A stretch of DNA of 64,000 nucleotides from Kluyvera cryocrescens NBRC 102467 (GCF_001571285.1 NZ_BCTM01000003.1:1-64000), one strand, 5' to 3'. Shown: positions 1 to 10,459, counted from the stretch's first letter. Notes: generated from the letters alone by a model not told the origin. Numbers and translations: made by a program.

Positions 1-1723
1 CGGCTTTACGTGCTTTGGCACGTGCGATAGCGGCTTCAACGGCGGCCTTACGCGGGTCGGTGGCTTCAGTCGAAAGCGTTTCGGCGACGTGCTGCTGTTT
101 TTCTGCCTGTGCTGCACGGGCCTGCGCTTTACGTGCTTCACGTGCGGCGGCGACGGCGCTGTTATCTGGCAGAGAGCCGGATTGGATAACAATTGGCTGC
201 GTTGCCTGCTGCTGTTTTTCCTTCACGCGCGCCAAAGCGGCATGAATGGCATCCTGATCTTTCGCGGTTGGCTGTACTGCGGCCTTTTTATGGCGTTCTT
301 CGCGGGCTGCTTTTTCACGTTCGAGACGCAACTGACGCGCTTCAAAGCGCGCTTTGGCTTCCGCTGCTCGCTGTTCCTCAAGACGGATTTCGTTGATCTC
401 CGCTTTTTCTTGGCGGAAATACTGCACCAGCGGAATGCTGCTTGGGCACACCCAGGCGCAGGCGCCGCATTCTATGCAGTCAGAAAGATTATGAGCGGTC
501 GCTTTATCATGCTGCTGGCCTTTGCTAAACCAGTACAGCTGCTGTGGTAACAGATCCGCCGGACAAGCATCGGCACAGGCGCTACAGCGTATGCAGCCTT
601 TTTCTTCTTCCGGCTCACCCATTTCGGCAGGCGAGGGCGCCAGCAGGCAGTTTGTGATTTTGACTACCGGAACGTCAAGCCAGGGCAGGGTGAAGCCCAT
701 CAGCGGGCCGCCCATGATGACCATCTGGTCGCTGGAAGGACAAAAATCCGCGTGCTTTAACAGATGCTGAACGGGGGTGCCCAGCCGCGCCCAGACGTTG
801 CCAGGTTGGCCAACGGACTCGCCCGTTAACGTCACGACGCGCTCGGTGAGCGGCTCGCCGTCGATAATGGCGCGTTTAACCGCATAGGCTGTGCCAACGT
901 TTTGCATCAACACGCCGATATCCGACGAGCGGCCGCCGTGCGGAACCTGTTTACCGGTCAGAATTTGCGTGAGCTGTTTAGCGCCGCCGGACGGATACTT
1001 GGTGGGGATAACCCGCAGATGAATATGGTGCTGGTCCGCCAGCACCGCACGCATCATTGAAATCGCCTGCGGTTTGTTATCCTCAATACCAATAAGCACC
1101 TGCTGTGGCTGCAGGATATGCGCGAGGATCTGAATACCTTCAAGAATTTGTGCGGCGCAATCCTGCATCAGGCGATCGTCGGCGGTGATATAGGGCTCAC
1201 ACTCGGCGGCGTTAATAATCAACGTCTCAATTTTGTCGCCACCGCCGCGCAGCTTGGTCCCGGTCGGGAAGCCCGCGCCCCCTAAACCGGCAACGCCAAA
1301 CTGATGAATTCGTTCGATAAGCTCTTCGCGGCTGCGATTTTTGTAATCACTCCAGCCGTCGCGAGTCGTCCAGCGATCTTCACCGTCAGCGTCGATAATG
1401 ACGCTCATTTCCGGTAGCGCAGAAGGGTGGGCGGTAGCGTGTGGCTCAATTGCCACTACGGTTCCGGACGTTGGCGCATGAACCGGCAGCATTTTGCCCC
1501 AGCCACGGGTGAGAGGTTGTCCGCGTAGCACGCGATCGCCTGGCTGAACGCTGAGTTCGCCTTCGGCACCAATATGCTGCTTCAGTGGAATAACAAAACG
1601 CTGGGCGAGCGGGATCTGACGCAAAGGCGTCCCGTTCGACTGTGTTTTCATTTCCGGCGGATGAATGCCACCGTCAAAATCCCAGATTTTGTCTTTTCTG
1701 AACGCGGAGAATAGCTTAAACAT
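1..1723 (-). CDS. rsxC: Electron transport complex subunit RsxC (partial, C-terminus cut by window edge)
   Basis: Membrane-associated subunit of the Rsx/Rnf complex, which moves electrons from NADH through flavins and Fe-S centres and, in enterics, helps keep SoxR reduced. The first 574 residues are present. An N-terminal biotinyl/SLBB-like region leads into a flavin/NADH-binding part with a GAGFPTG motif, then two 4Fe-4S cysteine clusters (C377, C380, C383, C387 and C416, C419, C422, C426). The remainder is the long Ala/Lys/Glu/Gln-rich tail of variable length typical of enteric RsxC. The start MFKLFSAF overlaps the end of rsxB by 8 bases, which implies translational coupling. The stop lies outside the window. 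Confidence 0.96.
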   Translation of the reverse strand, partial: MFKLFSAFRKDKIWDFDGGIHPPEMKTQSNGTPLRQIPLAQRFVIPLKQHIGAEGELSVQPGDRVLRGQPLTRGWGKMLPVHAPTSGTVVAIEPHATAHPSALPEMSVIIDADGEDRWTTRDGWSDYKNRSREELIERIHQFGVAGLGGAGFPTGTKLRGGGDKIETLIINAAECEPYITADDRLMQDCAAQILEGIQILAHILQPQQVLIGIEDNKPQAISMMRAVLADQHHIHLRVIPTKYPSGGAKQLTQILTGKQVPHGGRSSDIGVLMQNVGTAYAVKRAIIDGEPLTERVVTLTGESVGQPGNVWARLGTPVQHLLKHADFCPSSDQMVIMGGPLMGFTLPWLDVPVVKITNCLLAPSPAEMGEPEEEKGCIRCSACADACPADLLPQQLYWFSKGQQHDKATAHNLSDCIECGACAWVCPSSIPLVQYFRQEKAEINEIRLEEQRAAEAKARFEARQLRLEREKAAREERHKKAAVQPTAKDQDAIHAALARVKEKQQQATQPIVIQSGSLPDNSAVAAAREARKAQARAAQAEKQQHVAETLSTEATDPRKAAVEAAIARAKARKA

Positions 1724-2291
1724 GTTGTTCCACAGGAATAATTCGTACCGGGATTGTGTGCAAATCCCATTTCCAACTGTCGGTGGTGGTCTCGACCGGG
1801 CGTAATTCAATGCACTGTGTCGGGCAGGGGGCCACGCACAGGTTACAGCCCGTGCACAGATCGCTCATCACCGTATGCATCGCGCGCGTCGCGCCAACGA
1901 TAGCATCTACCGGGCAGGCCTGAATGCACTTGGTACAGCCGATACAATTGGCTTCATCGATGATGGCGAGCATACGCGCGGGTTCTGCAGCGGATTCATC
2001 GGCATCAATCGGCTGAGGATCGACGTTCAGCAGTTCGGCAATTTTTAACATCACCGCTTCGCCGCCTGGGGCGCAGCAGTTAATTTTTTCGCCGTTGCTT
2101 ACCGCCTCGGCGTAAGGGCGACAGCCGGGGTAACCGCATTGGCCACACTGGCTCTGCGGCAGTAATTCATCAATCTTTTCGACAACAGGGTCATCCTCCA
2201 CCGCGAAACGGCGTGAGGCATAGCCGAGAATGACGCCAAAAATCAGCCCCAACAGGCTGATTGCAGCGACAGCAATCCAGAAGGTCATCAT
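1716..2291 (-). CDS. rsxB: Electron transport complex subunit RsxB
   Basis: Iron-sulfur subunit of the Rsx complex, 191 aa, with an N-terminal membrane anchor (about residues 5-24). A CX2CX4C...C cluster follows (C49, C52, C57, C73), then two ferredoxin-type 4Fe-4S motifs starting near [12 protein letters not shown] and [12 protein letters not shown]. An extra Cys72 sits next to the ligand Cys73. The 15-residue C57-C73 gap fits what I recall as usual for RnfB, whereas E. coli RsxB as remembered has one more residue and its extra Cys a few positions earlier. The start codon shares one base with the rsxA stop (TAATG), and the end overlaps rsxC, as in a rsxABC operon. Confidence 0.97.
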   Translation of the reverse strand: MMTFWIAVAAISLLGLIFGVILGYASRRFAVEDDPVVEKIDELLPQSQCGQCGYPGCRPYAEAVSNGEKINCCAPGGEAVMLKIAELLNVDPQPIDADESAAEPARMLAIIDEANCIGCTKCIQACPVDAIVGATRAMHTVMSDLCTGCNLCVAPCPTQCIELRPVETTTDSWKWDLHTIPVRIIPVEQHV

Positions 2292-2872
2292 TACAACTTC
2301 ACCAGCCCACTAAAGCCCATAAAGGCTAATGACATTAAACCTGCGGTAATCAATGCAATCGCGTTGCCGCGAAAGGGCGCGGGGACATCGGAAACCACCA
2401 AACGCTCGCGGATTGAGGCAAACAGCACCATCACCAATGAGAAGCCAACGGCGGCGGAAAAGCCGTACAGCGCTGACTGCAGGAAATTATGCCCGAGGTT
2501 GATGTTCAATAACGCCACGCCGAGTACGGCGCAGTTAGTGGTGATGAGCGGCAGAAAGATACCGAGCAGACGGTACAGTGCGGGGCTGGTTTTACGCACC
2601 ACCATTTCGGTGAACTGAACCACCACGGCGATGACCAGAATAAAGGCCAATGTGCGCAGGTAGATTAAATCCAGCGGAATGAGGATCCAGGTATCGATGA
2701 GCCAAGCGCAGATGGAGGCAAGCGTCATAACAAACGTCGTCGCCAGCCCCATCCCCATAGCAGTTTCCAGTTTTTTGGAAACCCCCATAAACGGGCACAG
2801 GCCCAGGAACTTCACCAGCACGAAGTTGTTGACCAGCACAGTACCGATAAAGAGCAATAAATAGTCAGCCAT
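2291..2872 (-). CDS. rsxA: Electron transport complex subunit RsxA
   Basis: Six-helix integral membrane subunit of the Rsx/Rnf complex, 193 aa, nearly identical to E. coli RsxA as remembered. The conserved segments [12 protein letters not shown] and [13 protein letters not shown] are present; these carry the cysteines proposed to hold an intramembrane Fe-S centre. I chose the ATG at 2872 because it gives the family N-terminus (MADYLLLF); an in-frame ATG directly before it and a longer extension are unlikely. An AGGT Shine-Dalgarno-like stretch lies about 8 bases upstream. It is the first gene of the operon that continues into rsxB and rsxC. Confidence 0.97.
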   Translation of the reverse strand: MADYLLLFIGTVLVNNFVLVKFLGLCPFMGVSKKLETAMGMGLATTFVMTLASICAWLIDTWILIPLDLIYLRTLAFILVIAVVVQFTEMVVRKTSPALYRLLGIFLPLITTNCAVLGVALLNINLGHNFLQSALYGFSAAVGFSLVMVLFASIRERLVVSDVPAPFRGNAIALITAGLMSLAFMGFSGLVKL

Positions 2873-2949
2873 CATTTGACCTGTAACGAAAAAAGCCACC
2901 TATTATCTGACAAAGTGTCGTCAGCGACAACAGGCTAAGTGTGGGGTTA

Positions 2950-3390
2950 TTAAGCGCGTGTAAACGTGCGTTTTACCCGCGTTGAACGCTTGAAATAAGG
3001 AACGATAAGCGCGGCCGCCAACAGCGGAAGCAGCAGCTGGCGTACGGCCAGATCGTCAGCAATCGGTGAGAAGGCAAACGCTTTAACCGCCAGAATTACG
3101 CCGACCATCAGCCAAATAATGTAGTGCTTCGGCACATTGCTGCGTCGCTTAAAGAAAGCCACCGTCAGCCACATGGTGTAATACCACATCGCGACAAAAG
3201 AGATGAACGACAGCCCTAACAGGGCGACGTTCGACGTCCCCAGGTCTTTTAACAGCGCCAGAGTTTGCGGTGAGAACAGAACGTAGGTGAATTTAACCAG
3301 AGTAACGCTGATGCTTATTAACTGAACGATTAACCAGGCCAATGGGCCAAGCAGCCATCCGCCAATACGCTCTGCAGAAATATCTGACAT
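2950..3390 (-). CDS. ydgK: YdgK, DUF2569-family inner membrane protein
   Basis: A 146-aa membrane protein recognised as YdgK by the N-terminal IGGWLLGPLAWL, the central WYYTMWLTVAFFKRR and the C-terminal YFKRSTRVK segments. About four transmembrane helices are visible. Function is unknown. The ATG at 3390 was preferred over one 12 bases upstream because GGGAGA sits directly before it at a normal distance and would otherwise be inside the coding region. The gene lies between cnu and rsxA on the same strand, the order known from E. coli; its stop is 77 bases from the rsxA start, so co-transcription is possible. Confidence 0.93.
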   Translation of the reverse strand: MSDISAERIGGWLLGPLAWLIVQLISISVTLVKFTYVLFSPQTLALLKDLGTSNVALLGLSFISFVAMWYYTMWLTVAFFKRRSNVPKHYIIWLMVGVILAVKAFAFSPIADDLAVRQLLLPLLAAALIVPYFKRSTRVKRTFTRA

Positions 3391-3471
3391 TGTGTCTCCC
3401 AAAATCAGCGCCAGTGATGAGGTAAATTACAGGCCGTGGAGTATAAGCAACTGGCGCTGAGGAGAAAACCC

Positions 3472-3687
3472 TTATTGCACGAAACGCCAAACGGATTTCG
3501 GTACCTGGCCCACATCGTACAGACGTCCGCCGGATACCAGTTCAGCGCGACGGTGGTCTGCGGCGCGATACATATTGATCAATTCTTCGGTGCTGGTGAG
3601 CGAATAGTTAAGGTGATCATAAAGTTTTTCAAGTGTCTCAAGCGAATTGACTTTGCGGAATTTTAATAAATAATCCAGAACGGTCAT
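3472..3687 (-). CDS. cnu: Cnu (YdgT), Hha/YmoA-family nucleoid-associated protein
   Basis: A 71-aa member of the Hha/YmoA family. These small helical proteins pair with H-NS or StpA and modulate silencing; E. coli Cnu was also described as binding near oriC. The sequence keeps the family core [20 protein letters not shown] and the end [10 protein letters not shown], differing from remembered E. coli Cnu at only a few positions. It lies 81 bases upstream of ydgK on the same strand. An AT-rich upstream region (3688-3800) fits H-NS/Hha autoregulation, but I see no defined site. Confidence 0.96.
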   Translation of the reverse strand: MTVLDYLLKFRKVNSLETLEKLYDHLNYSLTSTEELINMYRAADHRRAELVSGGRLYDVGQVPKSVWRFVQ

Positions 3688-3936
3688 TTGTGGGTATCCA
3701 TTTATAATGTTAATGCCACCAGAAATCGCTTTTCAGCCGAGAGAATATCGGGAAAACGATGCGGTGGTTTCAGTTTTTATCGCCAATGTGATTATTGGCA
3801 TCCGTTTGATTGTGCATTTAGCCTGTTAGGCTAAATCTCAACGGGATATCCTGGATTATTTGTTTTATACGAATGAATTTCAATAACAGAAATTGTGCTT
3901 ATTGATTTCACCCCGAAATTAGCGGGCTTTCAAGCG

Positions 3937-3960
3937 TCTGGACGCCGCATGGCGCCCAGA
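3937..3960. other. Imperfect hairpin after the GH1 gene
   Basis: Ten-base arms (3937-3946 and 3951-3960) with one mismatch and a 4-base loop lie just beyond the stop of the GH1 gene. There is no T-run on either strand, so it is at best a weak terminator or an mRNA-end structure. Confidence 0.35.
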
Positions 3961-3973
3961 TGAGAGAAGGGGA

Positions 3974-5386
<1,413 letters not shown>

Positions 5387-5396
5387 CTATTAAGAC

Positions 5397-5425
5397 GTGC
5401 AACCGGTTTCAGAAACCGGTTGCAC
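5397..5425. promoter_or_regulatory. Perfect LacI-type operator upstream of the GH1 gene
   Basis: Two perfect 13-base arms (GTGCAACCGGTTT at 5397-5409 and its complement at 5413-5425) are separated by 3 bases. Each half holds a 14-mer close to the AscG-type consensus TGAAACCGGTTTCA (one mismatch at 5398-5411, two at 5411-5424). No T-run follows it, which argues against a terminator. It most likely controls the GH1 gene through a LacI/GalR regulator encoded elsewhere. Confidence 0.65.
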
Positions 5426-5460
5426 AGATGGGATCCGAATCACTTTTTTTCGTGATAACG

Positions 5461-5592
5461 CTACTTTTTCTGCAGCGCGGCGGTGGCTGCCGGTTCGGGT
5501 GACTGATAGTTATCGATATGGTGCGCGACAACCAGCAGCAGAACGGAAAAGCCCAAAATAACCCAGCCAAAAAGCTCAACGATACGATTCAT
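5461..5592 (-). CDS. blr: Blr, small divisome-associated membrane protein (43 aa)
   Basis: A short gene encoding 43 residues, starting MNRIVELFGW and containing one transmembrane helix (about residues 8-24, VILGFSVLLLVVA) followed by HHIDNYQ and a short polar tail. This matches E. coli Blr (41 aa as remembered), a single-pass inner membrane protein linked to beta-lactam tolerance and reported with the cell-division machinery. The position, divergent from ydgJ and on the side of cnu/rsx, is the E. coli position. An in-frame ATG 12 bases upstream exists; 5592 was chosen because it gives the family N-terminus. No strong ribosome site is visible for either. Confidence 0.88.
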   Translation of the reverse strand: MNRIVELFGWVILGFSVLLLVVAHHIDNYQSPEPAATAALQKK

Positions 5593-5840
5593 TACGGAAG
5601 TCATGAAATTTAGCTAACAGTCCATTGATAAAATAGTGCAGGAGCAAGATCTTAGCCTGCTTTTTCCACAACGCAAGTTTTCAGCCGAAACGATTCGACA
5701 ACTGATGTTTTTTTCATCACCTCGCCTCCGAAAAGCGGATAATGTTATTAAACTGTTGTATGAAATTGTGAGATAAGGTCAAATAAGAAATCGATTACAA
5801 AATGGTTTTAACCGCATAAAACGAAGAATGAGGCTGCATT

Positions 5841-6881
5841 ATGAGTGACCAAATCCGAGTCGGACTCGTGGGTTATGGCTTTGCCAGTAAGACGTTTCAT
5901 GCGCCGCTCATCAGCGGCACACCGGGTATGGAGCTGGCAGTCGTTTCCAGCAGTGATGCCAGCAAGGTTCATGCTGATTGGCCTGCGGTGACGGTTGTCT
6001 CTGATCCTAACGCACTGTTTGCCGACCCTGAAATCGATCTGATTGTAATTCCAACGCCGAACGATACCCATTTCCCGTTGGCTAAGGCCGCACTGGAAGC
6101 CGGGAAGAACGTGGTGGTGGATAAACCGTTTACCGTGACACTGTCACAAGCGCGCGAGCTGGATACGCTGGCGAAACAGCAGGGCAAGCTGCTGTCGGTG
6201 TTCCATAACCGCCGTTGGGATAGCGACTTCCTGACGGTTAAAGCGCTGATTAATGAAGGCAAACTGGGTGACGTTGCCTATTTCGAATCGCATTTTGACC
6301 GCTATCGCCCACAGGTCCGCGCACGCTGGCGCGAACTGCCGGGGCTGGGCAGCGGCATCTGGTATGACTTAGGTTCACATCTCCTGGACCAGACGGTAAA
6401 TTTGTTTGGCTTGCCGCACAGTATCAACGTCGATCTCGGCCAACTGCGTCCTGGCGCGCAGGCGACTGACTATTTCCACGCGGTACTGACCTACCCACAG
6501 CGCCGCGTGGTATTGCACGGAACGCTGCTGGCGGCTGCAGAAACCGCGCGTTACATCGTGCACGGAACGCAGGCGAGCTACGTCAAATTTGGTCTCGACC
6601 CCCAGGAAGACAGGCTGAAGAGCGGCGAACGCTTGCCGCAAGCGGACTGGGGCTATGATATGCGTGACGGTATTTTGACCACGGTGGAAGGGGAAACGCG
6701 CGTCGAAGAGAACTGGCTGACGCTACCTGGCAACTATCCCGCCTACTATGCAGGGATCCGCGATGCGCTAAATGGTATGGGTGAAAACCCCGTGCCGGCA
6801 GGCCAGGCGATTCAGATTATGGAACTGATTGAGCTGGGAATTGAATCGGCGAAGCATCGCGCGGCGCTGAATTTGGTCTGA
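5841..6881 (+). CDS. ydgJ: YdgJ, Gfo/Idh/MocA-family NAD(P)-dependent oxidoreductase
   Basis: A 346-aa cytosolic oxidoreductase. The N-terminal Rossmann fold is shown by VGLVGYGFASKTFHAP (residues 7-22) and the cofactor/substrate-binding lysine by VVVDKPFTVT. The C-terminal alpha/beta domain carries DLGSHLLDQ, with the family's Asp/His pair. Substrate unknown; the family reduces or oxidises sugars and related polyols. It is divergent from blr and convergent with add, with a shared hairpin terminator just after the stop. Placement next to add and blr agrees with E. coli ydgJ. Confidence 0.93.
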   Translation: MSDQIRVGLVGYGFASKTFHAPLISGTPGMELAVVSSSDASKVHADWPAVTVVSDPNALFADPEIDLIVIPTPNDTHFPLAKAALEAGKNVVVDKPFTVTLSQARELDTLAKQQGKLLSVFHNRRWDSDFLTVKALINEGKLGDVAYFESHFDRYRPQVRARWRELPGLGSGIWYDLGSHLLDQTVNLFGLPHSINVDLGQLRPGAQATDYFHAVLTYPQRRVVLHGTLLAAAETARYIVHGTQASYVKFGLDPQEDRLKSGERLPQADWGYDMRDGILTTVEGETRVEENWLTLPGNYPAYYAGIRDALNGMGENPVPAGQAIQIMELIELGIESAKHRAALNLV

Positions 6882-6897
6882 TGACCTGAAAAGGTGA

Positions 6898-6932
6898 AAT
6901 CCCGGCAGACACGCGCTGCCGGGATTTTTTTT
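6898..6932. terminator. Bidirectional terminator between ydgJ and add
   Basis: Perfect 11-base arms (AATCCCGGCAG at 6898-6908, complement at 6916-6926) with a 7-base loop are followed by a run of T to 6932 on the plus strand. The add stop overlaps its edge on the minus strand. Confidence 0.85.
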
Positions 6933-7932
6933 ATCCGCGCAGGACGCGAGCCTTTAACGCCTGCTTCTCTGAATCGCTCAGGAAGGCCATCTCCAGGCCG
7001 TTGATCTGCGCCTGGCGGATCTGCTGCGGGCTCAAGCCGGCAGCCGGCGCCGCAACATGGTACTCGTGCTGAATATCGATACCCTGTACGGCCGGATCAT
7101 CGGTGTTGAGGCTTGCCAGCACGCCGTGTTCGAGGAAGATTTTCAGCGGGTGCAGCGCCAGAGATGGCACGGTGCTGGTTTGAATGTTAGACGTCAGGCA
7201 GGATTCAATCCCGATACGTTTTTCTGCCAGATAATCCATCAATGTCGGATCCTGCACCGCTTTTACCCCGTGACCGATACGTTCAGCGCCAAGATCGCGG
7301 ATGGCCTGCCAGATGCTTTCCGGGCCCGCGGCTTCGCCCGCGTGCACGGTGATGCGCCAGCCGGCGTCGCGCGCGCGGGTAAAATGGTTCAGGAACAGAT
7401 GTCCCGGGAAGCCCAGCTCATCGCCGGCCAGATCCAGTGCGGTGATACCGTCGCGGTGGGCCAGCAGTGCGTTAAGTTCTTCCTCACAGGCAGCTTCACC
7501 GAAGGTCCGGCTCATGATGCCAATCAGACGTGCTTCAACGTGAAATGCTTTACACCCTTCGTTTACACCGGCGATCACCGCTTCGACTACGCCAGCAACC
7601 GGCAATTGGTGCGTCATCGCCATATAGCGTGGAGAAAAACGCAGCTCAACGTAATGCAGGCCATTGCGGGCAGCATCTTCGATATTTTCATAGGCAACGC
7701 GGCGGCAGGCATCCAATGAGGCCAGCACCTTAACGCCCCAATCCAGTTTGCTGAGAAAACTGACCAAATCGGGTTCATTGCTGGTGACCTGTACGTGCGG
7801 GATCAGCGTTTCGAGCGTCGTAGCAGGGAGCGCGAGATTGTACTGGTGGCCAAGGTCCAGAATGGTTTGGGCGCGAATATTGCCATCAAGGTGGCGATGG
7901 ACGTCGGTTAAAGGCAGGTTAGTATCAATCAT
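6931..7932 (-). CDS. add: Adenosine deaminase
   Basis: A 333-aa zinc enzyme converting adenosine to inosine in purine salvage. The zinc and catalytic residues are all in place: DVHRHLDG (two His ligands), ITVHAGEA (third His and catalytic Glu), ERIGHGVKA (active-site His) and NTDDPAVQ (Asp-Asp). Length equals the E. coli enzyme. In E. coli add directly follows malY; here about 3.6 kb of other genes lie between them. The upstream 7933-8278 region carries its promoter and that of the divergent oxidoreductase. Confidence 0.97.
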   Translation of the reverse strand: MIDTNLPLTDVHRHLDGNIRAQTILDLGHQYNLALPATTLETLIPHVQVTSNEPDLVSFLSKLDWGVKVLASLDACRRVAYENIEDAARNGLHYVELRFSPRYMAMTHQLPVAGVVEAVIAGVNEGCKAFHVEARLIGIMSRTFGEAACEEELNALLAHRDGITALDLAGDELGFPGHLFLNHFTRARDAGWRITVHAGEAAGPESIWQAIRDLGAERIGHGVKAVQDPTLMDYLAEKRIGIESCLTSNIQTSTVPSLALHPLKIFLEHGVLASLNTDDPAVQGIDIQHEYHVAAPAAGLSPQQIRQAQINGLEMAFLSDSEKQALKARVLRG

Positions 7933-8278
7933 GGGTGCACTCTGTTTTTTGTTGAAGGTTTTTAGTTAAAGTGCAAACCATTATAACATAGCGCCTTATT
8001 TGATTAAAAGTATTGAAAAAATTACGGATATACAGGGATTTGGTTGCTGTATCAGGGGATTACAGCAGTTTATTTTTTAGCGTCGAATCACAAATCCGCA
8101 GCAAAAAATCATCCTCAGCTCGGGGAGAAATCCGCCGATTGTTACTGATTTAGTAACACTGAAGTTCTTTTAGAACTATTTTTCCACCGTAAACAACCCC
8201 GTAAATTGCTCGCAGATGAATTGGGCGCGCCATCCATGTCAATGTAAAGGCGCGCCGCTAACTGATGAGGTATTGGGT
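7933..8278. other. Intergenic region between add and the divergent oxidoreductase
   Basis: About 346 bases without a gene, AT-rich near add. It holds two adjacent palindromes at 8140-8177, listed separately, and an 8-base inverted repeat GGCGCGCC (8224-8231 and 8249-8256) in the leader of the plus-strand gene. I see no small ORF with a convincing ribosome site. Confidence 0.5.
8140..8177. promoter_or_regulatory. Pair of palindromes, candidate operator for the oxidoreductase
   Basis: TGTTACT-N5-AGTAACA (8140-8158) is followed by AGTTCT-TTT-AGAACT (8163-8177). The first resembles operators of HxlR-type quinone/redox regulators, which fits the adjacent quinone-oxidoreductase-like gene. The regulator is not next to it. 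Confidence 0.4.
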
Positions 8279-9271
8279 ATGTCTAAAGTGGTTACGTTTA
8301 ATCGCACCGGCGGTCCAGAAGTGCTGGAAATTGTTGACCTACCGGTAGCGGCTCCAGCGGCTGATGAAGTGCAGATTCGGGTGCAGGCGCTAGGACTTAA
8401 TCGCGCAGAAATTATGTACCGTAGCGGTCAGTATGTCATTGAGCCCGTATTCCCGGCGCGTCTTGGCTATGAAGCTGCAGGCGTGATTGCAGCGGTAGGC
8501 AGCAATGTAGACGGTTTTTCCGAAGGCGACCGGGTTAGCGTCATCCCGTCGTTCATGTTCAACCAATATGGCATGTACGGTGAGCGGGTTAATGCGCCGG
8601 TACACGCCGTGGTCAAACATCCACAAAACCTCTCTTTCGAACAGGCAGCTGCGAGCTGGATGATGTTCATTACAGCTTATGGCGCCTTGGTTGAGTATGG
8701 CAATCTGCAAGCGGGGCAAAACGTGGTTATCCGCGCAGCATCAAGCAGCGTGGGGCTGGCTGCCATTCAAATAGCCAATATGCTGGGGGCTCGCCCGATT
8801 GCGTTAACGCGTACGCACGACAAACACGCGCTACTGCTGAAAGCCGGCGCTGCCGCGGTTATCGCCACCTCAGAGCAGGATATGGTGGCTGAAATCACGC
8901 AAGCGACGAAGGGGGAAGGTGTCCATCTTGTTTTTGATCCTGTCGGTGGCCCGGACGTGGCAAAGCTGACGCAGGTCATGGCGCCGCAGGGGATGTATTT
9001 CCAGTACGGCGCTCTGGATAGTCGTGATATGCAGGTGCCGGTATTCGACATTCTGGGGAAACATCTCACGCTGCGCGGCTATGAACTGTTCGAGATCACG
9101 ACCGATGCCGAAAAAATGGCGCGCGCCAAATCCTTTGTGGCAGCAGGTCTGCGTTCAGGAAAACTGCGGCCGGTAATTGATAAAACCTTCCGGCTTGAGG
9201 ACATTGCCGAGGCCCATCGTTATATGGAAGCTAACGGGCAGGTCGGGAAAATCGTCGTTACCGTGGCATGA
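8279..9271 (+). CDS. Zinc-free MDR-superfamily NAD(P)H:quinone oxidoreductase-like protein
   Basis: A 330-aa medium-chain dehydrogenase/reductase. The N-terminal GroES-like domain has LGYEAAGVI where zinc alcohol dehydrogenases have GHE, and no structural Cys cluster is seen, so it looks like the zinc-independent quinone oxidoreductase class. The nucleotide fold is marked by AASSSVGLAAIQIA (about residues 154-167) and VFDPVGGPDV. The ATG at 8279 is preceded by GAGG at 8 bases and gives the normal N-terminus; a longer frame from 8216 is unlikely. Substrate unknown. It belongs to an accessory block between add and malY. Confidence 0.85.
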   Translation: MSKVVTFNRTGGPEVLEIVDLPVAAPAADEVQIRVQALGLNRAEIMYRSGQYVIEPVFPARLGYEAAGVIAAVGSNVDGFSEGDRVSVIPSFMFNQYGMYGERVNAPVHAVVKHPQNLSFEQAAASWMMFITAYGALVEYGNLQAGQNVVIRAASSSVGLAAIQIANMLGARPIALTRTHDKHALLLKAGAAAVIATSEQDMVAEITQATKGEGVHLVFDPVGGPDVAKLTQVMAPQGMYFQYGALDSRDMQVPVFDILGKHLTLRGYELFEITTDAEKMARAKSFVAAGLRSGKLRPVIDKTFRLEDIAEAHRYMEANGQVGKIVVTVA

Positions 9272-9402
9272 GTTCGCTCCACATGCGCGTGAGATATCCG
9301 GCAATAACGGAGATTTCCGCTTAACGAAAGTCGATGGCTGCCGGGAAATTCGGCGGCCACGCTTGGTCGCTTCATCGTGCGCGAAGCAGGTGATGCTCGA
9401 TG

Positions 9403-9768
9403 TTAAAAGCAGCCTCGCTGGGTGATATTTTTTCCCACCCTAATCACCTTATCACTGTCGGGATCGGCATTGAGAACCACATTACGAATTTGCGGGCAAA
9501 ATGCCTCCATGCTCTGTTTGCTACATTCCAGTTGCTTGAAAAAACGCGCGTTATTTGCGTCGAGTGCAACCTTTGTGAGGCGTGCACTGTCGGCGCTACA
9601 CCTATACCCCTGACGATTCATTTCCATGACGGCAGCATGCAGACTCATTCCCGTCACGTGCAGGTTATTTACTTCACGGGCGAACGCATCGTCAGAGACG
9701 CGCGTGAAGACGCAGCCGCTAAGCAGGCTGCTCAGCAGCACAAACAGGGCTGAGCGGGAGCAGCTCAT
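9403..9768 (-). CDS. Putative small lipoprotein of unknown function
   Basis: A 121-aa protein with a lipoprotein signal: a hydrophobic stretch ALFVLLSSLLSGC ends in a lipobox (L-L-S-G-C, lipidated Cys at about residue 18). The mature part has several cysteines (YRCSAD, LECSK, AFCPQ, RGCF), which could form disulfides in the periplasm. I do not recognise the family. An in-frame ATG 18 bases upstream is an equally possible start, since neither has a good ribosome site. It faces the oxidoreductase gene convergently and is isolated in the accessory block. Confidence 0.6.
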   Translation of the reverse strand: MSCSRSALFVLLSSLLSGCVFTRVSDDAFAREVNNLHVTGMSLHAAVMEMNRQGYRCSADSARLTKVALDANNARFFKQLECSKQSMEAFCPQIRNVVLNADPDSDKVIRVGKNITQRGCF

Positions 9769-9881
9769 TTTGTAGGTTGTTGGCATTAAACAGTTTTAGG
9801 TCGTTAATTAGGGATGAGATAGCAAAAGGATGGCAGGTTTCACGCCGACTGCAAATGTGGATAGCGTCGGTATTTGACACC

Positions 9882-9908
9882 GTGATGTGGAGAAAAACCC
9901 CACATCAC
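9882..9908. other. Hairpin downstream of the NTF2-like gene
   Basis: Perfect 9-base arms (GTGATGTGG at 9882-9890 and its complement at 9900-9908) lie just after the stop of the minus-strand gene at 9920. The loop is T-rich on the minus strand but no T-run follows, so termination is uncertain. Confidence 0.4.
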
Positions 9909-9919
9909 CTCAATGTTGT

Positions 9920-10387
9920 TTACAGCCCCAGTTCGGTTAATCCTGGATGGTCGTCCGGTCGCCGACCCTGAGGCCAGTGAAAAAGGCGCTCCGAGGCGCT
10001 AATGGGCAGATCGTTAATACAAGCAAAGCGGCGCTGCATCAGCCCATCATCGGCAAACTCCCAGTTTTCGTTACCATACGAGCGGAACCAATTGCCGCTG
10101 TCATCGTGCCATTCGTAGGCATAGCGAACCGCAATGCGATGTCCCTCAAACGCCCACAGCTCTTTGATTAAGCGATATTCATGCTCTTTCTGCCATTTTC
10201 GTTGCAGGAAGGCCTGTGCCGCATCGCGGCCGTGAACAAATTCGGCGCGGTTACGCCAATAGGTATCAGGAGAATAAGCAAGGGCGACTTTTTCCGGGTT
10301 ACGGCTATTCCAACCATCCTCGGCGAGGCGTACTTTTTCCATGGCGCTCTCACGGGTAAAAGGCGGCAGCGGTGGGCGAATGCTCAT
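9920..10387 (-). CDS. Nuclear transport factor 2 (SnoaL-like) family protein, DUF1348 type
   Basis: A 155-aa protein recognised as DUF1348/NTF2-like from [28 protein letters not shown]-type content, [12 protein letters not shown], and the core [27 protein letters not shown]. Proteins of this fold form small cones binding or isomerising hydrophobic ligands, but this subfamily has no assigned reaction known to me. GAGGAT precedes the ATG at a good distance. It is divergent from a TetR gene, with a 40-base palindrome between the two, a typical regulator/target pair. Confidence 0.82.
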   Translation of the reverse strand: MSIRPPLPPFTRESAMEKVRLAEDGWNSRNPEKVALAYSPDTYWRNRAEFVHGRDAAQAFLQRKWQKEHEYRLIKELWAFEGHRIAVRYAYEWHDDSGNWFRSYGNENWEFADDGLMQRRFACINDLPISASERLFHWPQGRRPDDHPGLTELGL

Positions 10388-10401
10388 TAGATAATCCTCA
10401 T

Positions 10402-10441
10402 GGTTAACGCAGGTAGACAGGTCTGTCTACCTGCGTTAACC
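10402..10441. promoter_or_regulatory. 40-base perfect palindrome between TetR and its presumed target
   Basis: Two perfect 19-base arms (10402-10420 and 10423-10441) with a 2-base centre. The inner part TAGACAG-GT-CTGTCTA has the size of a TetR-family operator; the outer GGTTAACGCAGG extends the symmetry. It sits 15 bases from one start codon and about 19 from the other, so binding would shut both promoters. Confidence 0.75.
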
Positions 10442-10459
10442 TAATCCGCCATAAGGGCA

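Noticed and set aside
1-280. Short plus-strand ORFs at the left edge
   Set aside because: They are opposite the Ala/Lys-rich repetitive tail of rsxC and have no independent support.
2052-2100. Missing cluster cysteine in RsxB
   Set aside because: The Cys that appears absent compared with E. coli is an extra, non-ligand residue; the family-standard ligand at position 73 is present.
5397-5425. Reading the inverted repeat as a terminator
   Set aside because: No T-run follows on either strand, it sits upstream of the GH1 start, and its sequence fits LacI-type operators.
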